Part shown: positions 21,981 to 23,574 of the stretch, one piece after another
Numbering within the stretch: the first letter of the stretch is position 1
Layout: each line of letters starts with the position of its first letter
Assembly (NCBI GenBank): GCA_041685355.1
Contig: JAWLFY010000070.1
Location: 1 to 23,574, forward strand
DNA length: 23,574 nucleotides
Source of the DNA: JAWLFY01 sp041685355
GTDB taxonomy: Bacteria > Planctomycetota > Planctomycetia > Pirellulales > Pirellulaceae
Direction of reading: 5' to 3'
The notes under the pieces: generated by a model
Database searches by the model: none
Seen by the model: only the letters and a program-made list of their open reading frames with translations
Told to the model about the DNA's origin: nothing
Position numbers and translations under genes: made by a program

Positions 21981-22907
21981 CTAGTATCGCTGTTGGCCGT
22001 ACGGCAACGGGGTAGCGATCTGGGTGCCGCCGGGCCGGGCGAGCGAGGCGTCACGATCGGAGTTGAGTTGCCGATTGAGGGCCGCGATCCGCTCGGCGAC
22101 CATCGGTTGCATGTTGTTCAGTGCGTAGGCGCGTTGATAATTCGTGAGCGCCTGGGTCGGATCGCCGCCCGACTCGCGGATCCGGCCGAGGGCGAGCCAC
22201 GCCCGGGAGTTGTTCGCGTCGAGCTGGACGGCGTCTTCGAGATATTTGAGCGCCGTTTCCGGTTCACTGTGTTCTTCGTAGATCCGGGCGAGTTCGATCC
22301 GGGGGTCGGCGGCGGTCGGGTTGTCCGACGCCCAATTTTTCAACAGCGCGAACGCGCGGTCGGGACGGCCGGTGTCGACCAGCAGCACGGCGAGTCCGCG
22401 ATGGCACTCGACATGGTTCGGGGCGTGGTCGAGGCACTGGTTGTAGAGCGCCTCGGCTTGCTTCATCGACTCGGCGTCTTGCCGCTGCTTCCCTTGCTGG
22501 TGGTAGGCGGCGGCGAGGTTGTAGTAGCCATCGGGGTTGGTCGGGTCGGTCGCGATCGCCTTTTGGAATTCCTGCATCGCCGATGTGTATTGGCCCTGTT
22601 CGTAGAGCCGGGCGCCGACGGCGTTCTGGCCGCTGGAGGCCCATTGGCATCCGGCGAGTGAGCAAACGAGGGTGCCGGCGAGCACCGCCCCAAGGAGGGA
22701 GGCGAGTTGCCTCCACCCGCTTTCGGGGGAGCGGTGCGTTTCGGGGCCCGCGGATCGGGTCGGGGCCGCGGATCGGGTCGGGGCCGCGGATCGGGTCGGG
22801 GCCGCGGATCGGGTCGGGGCCGCAGATCGGTCGGGGGCCGCAGATCGGTTGGGGGCCGCAGATCGGTTGGGGGCCGCAGATCGGGTCGGGGGCATCGTTC
22901 GGGCCAT
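21981..22907 (-). CDS. TPR protein with lipoprotein-like signal and repetitive N-terminus
   Basis: From the ATG at 22907 the product has 308 residues. Residues 7-55 are hexapeptide repeats (RSAAPT/N) from an 18-bp DNA repeat. A signal-like helix follows, WRQLASLLGAVLAGTLVCSLAGC, with a lipobox Cys at 87, then tetratricopeptide repeats: ARLYEQGQYTSAMQEFQKAIATDPTNPDGYYNLAAAYHQQGK, AEALYNQCLDHAPNHVECHRGLAVLLVDTGRPDRA, IELARIYEEHSEPETALKYLEDAVQLDANNSRAWLALG and ALTNYQRAYAL. TPRs usually scaffold protein contacts. No partner is evident. A lipoprotein signal 60 residues from the N-terminus is odd, and I find no ATG, GTG or TTG between the repeats and the signal. Upstream ATGs at 22922 and beyond are in frame. 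Confidence 0.8.
   Translation of the reverse strand: MARTMPPTRSAAPNRSAAPNRSAAPDRSAAPTRSAAPTRSAAPTRSAAPTRSAGPETHRSPESGWRQLASLLGAVLAGTLVCSLAGCQWASSGQNAVGARLYEQGQYTSAMQEFQKAIATDPTNPDGYYNLAAAYHQQGKQRQDAESMKQAEALYNQCLDHAPNHVECHRGLAVLLVDTGRPDRAFALLKNWASDNPTAADPRIELARIYEEHSEPETALKYLEDAVQLDANNSRAWLALGRIRESGGDPTQALTNYQRAYALNNMQPMVAERIAALNRQLNSDRDASLARPGGTQIATPLPYGQQRY
22750..22893. repeat. 18-bp tandem repeat in the TPR gene
   Basis: Eight units of GCGGATCGGGTCGGGGCC. The first four are identical, and the last four carry GCAGATCGG variants. They encode the RSAAP(T/N/D) hexapeptides. Confidence 0.95.
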
Positions 22908-23337
22908 GCGTGATGGGGCCATGGGAGCGACTTGTCCTGACGGGGGCGAGGCGGGCGGCCGATGGGGAACGCGGTCGCGGGGGTCGGATCGCGGCCGCAC
23001 CGGTGCGGCTGGCGACGCGGCCCGGGGGCTCCTCGCGGGAGCGGTCCGGGACGGTGGGGACCGTAGCAACGGGGCGTGAAACCGTGCAAGAGCGGAACTT
23101 ATCGCTCGTCGCAACCGTCAAAGTCGCCCTGGCCGGACCCGTGCGAAGAATCGACGGCCCCGCGAAGGCTCCCGAAGCCGTGGCGTGGCAGTGAATTTCG
23201 TTGCTTCCCTGGTCCTCCCAACTAAACTCCGGATCATGTGTTTGCGCATTTCGCCCAGACGCTCTGGCTTATCGAAATAGCTTGTCCCCGCTAGACAATT
23301 GCCACCCATCGGGTGGCTACGAGACGAGGCCCCTTGG
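22908..23337. other. Divergent intergenic region
   Basis: About 430 bp between the TPR gene and the gene at the right edge. The left 200 bp keep the TPR frame open upstream but are Arg/Pro-rich and unlike a conserved protein. The right 120 bp are lower in GC and probably hold the promoter of the rightward gene. A perfect hairpin lies at 23301-23317. No convincing gene is seen. Confidence 0.5.
23301..23317 (+). promoter_or_regulatory. Perfect small hairpin before the right-edge gene
   Basis: GCCACCC, loop ATC, GGGTGGC: a 7-bp perfect stem that ends 20 bases before the ATG at 23338. No U-run follows, so an intrinsic terminator is unlikely. It may shape the 5' leader or be an operator. Confidence 0.45.
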
Positions 23338-23574
23338 ATGACTCACCGTCAGCTTTCACTGCGACCCAAACGACGCACATTCGGCCGAGAAGGGCGAGAC
23401 CGATTGCAACGTGATCGTCGGATGCGGCGACACGCGTTGTTGGAGTCGCTGGAGAACCGTCAGTTGCTTGCGGGGCCCGACCTGATCGGCGTCCAGCCGA
23501 ACCAGGATTCGCTGTTGTTCGAGAGCCCGGTTTTGCCGACGGCTCCCTCGCAGCGGCTGGACGTTTTGAGCGCT
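23338..23574 (+). CDS. N-terminus of a probable giant secreted planctomycete protein (partial)
   Basis: The frame is open from the ATG at 23338 to the window edge, exactly 79 codons, with no stop. It begins MTHRQLSLRPKRRTFG, has a strongly Arg-rich stretch, then MRRHALLESLENRQLLAGPDLIGVQPN. The LE.LE.R.LLAGP motif a few dozen residues from the start is typical of very large extracellular planctomycete proteins (LEPR-type start, often with dockerin, cadherin or Ig-like domains further on). The motif is thought to be part of an unusual sorting or export signal. The rest of the gene lies outside the window, so its domains and size cannot be given. No strong Shine-Dalgarno is present before the ATG. 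Confidence 0.75.
   Translation, partial: MTHRQLSLRPKRRTFGREGRDRLQRDRRMRRHALLESLENRQLLAGPDLIGVQPNQDSLLFESPVLPTAPSQRLDVLSA

Noticed and set aside
23118..23309. 63-codon frame on minus upstream of the TPR gene
   Set aside because: No motif or ribosome binding site, and it runs into the hairpin region. It is not supported.

Overview
The window looks like a chromosomal piece of a high-GC planctomycete, probably of the Pirellulaceae (Rhodopirellula-like). This is an inference. It rests on the N-terminal motif LESLENRQLLAG of the gene at the right edge, which is typical of giant secreted planctomycete proteins, on weak Shine-Dalgarno sequences, and on the overall gene style.

Bases 1-3430 differ from the rest. 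They are visibly lower in GC, all genes read on +, and toxin-antitoxin-like gene pairs alternate with about 90-bp imperfect palindromes that begin with AAC and end with GTT. I find five palindromes (674-768, 1400-1492, 2078-2170, 2642-2729, 3340-3430). They divide the region into cassettes of about 560-725 bp. Two cassettes carry a PIN-domain protein plus a small partner, two carry a PF09720-type antitoxin plus a RelE/ParE-type toxin, and one carries no recognisable gene but a long inverted repeat. The layout matches an integron cassette array with attC-like sites, although the terminal boxes do not fit the GTTRRRY consensus and no integrase lies in the window. The array probably continues to the left.

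Bases 3498-8971 hold ordinary genes: a UPF0173 metallo-hydrolase and trpB on the minus strand, then a DUF429 protein, formamidopyrimidine-DNA glycosylase and an exported prenyltransferase/squalene-oxidase-repeat protein on the plus strand.

Bases 9233-19808 are all minus strand. Read in the direction of transcription they are a di-heme cytochrome c lipoprotein, a 58-residue glycine-rich membrane protein, heme A synthase (ctaA), heme O synthase (ctaB), an ABC ATPase and its permease, a SCO copper chaperone and a DUF420 membrane protein. Several neighbours overlap by a few bases, so this looks like a translationally coupled operon for cytochrome oxidase maturation. The flagellar export-gate genes fliP, fliQ, fliR and flhB follow. 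Many proteins of the oxidase operon carry short tandem repeats at termini or loops. One array, at the end of the SCO gene, coincides with a 100-N assembly gap.

Bases 20216-21826 hold glycyl-tRNA synthetase and 21981-22907 a TPR lipoprotein-like gene with a repetitive N-terminus. The window ends inside the start of a probable giant secreted protein (23338 onward). I saw no tRNA, rRNA or CRISPR.
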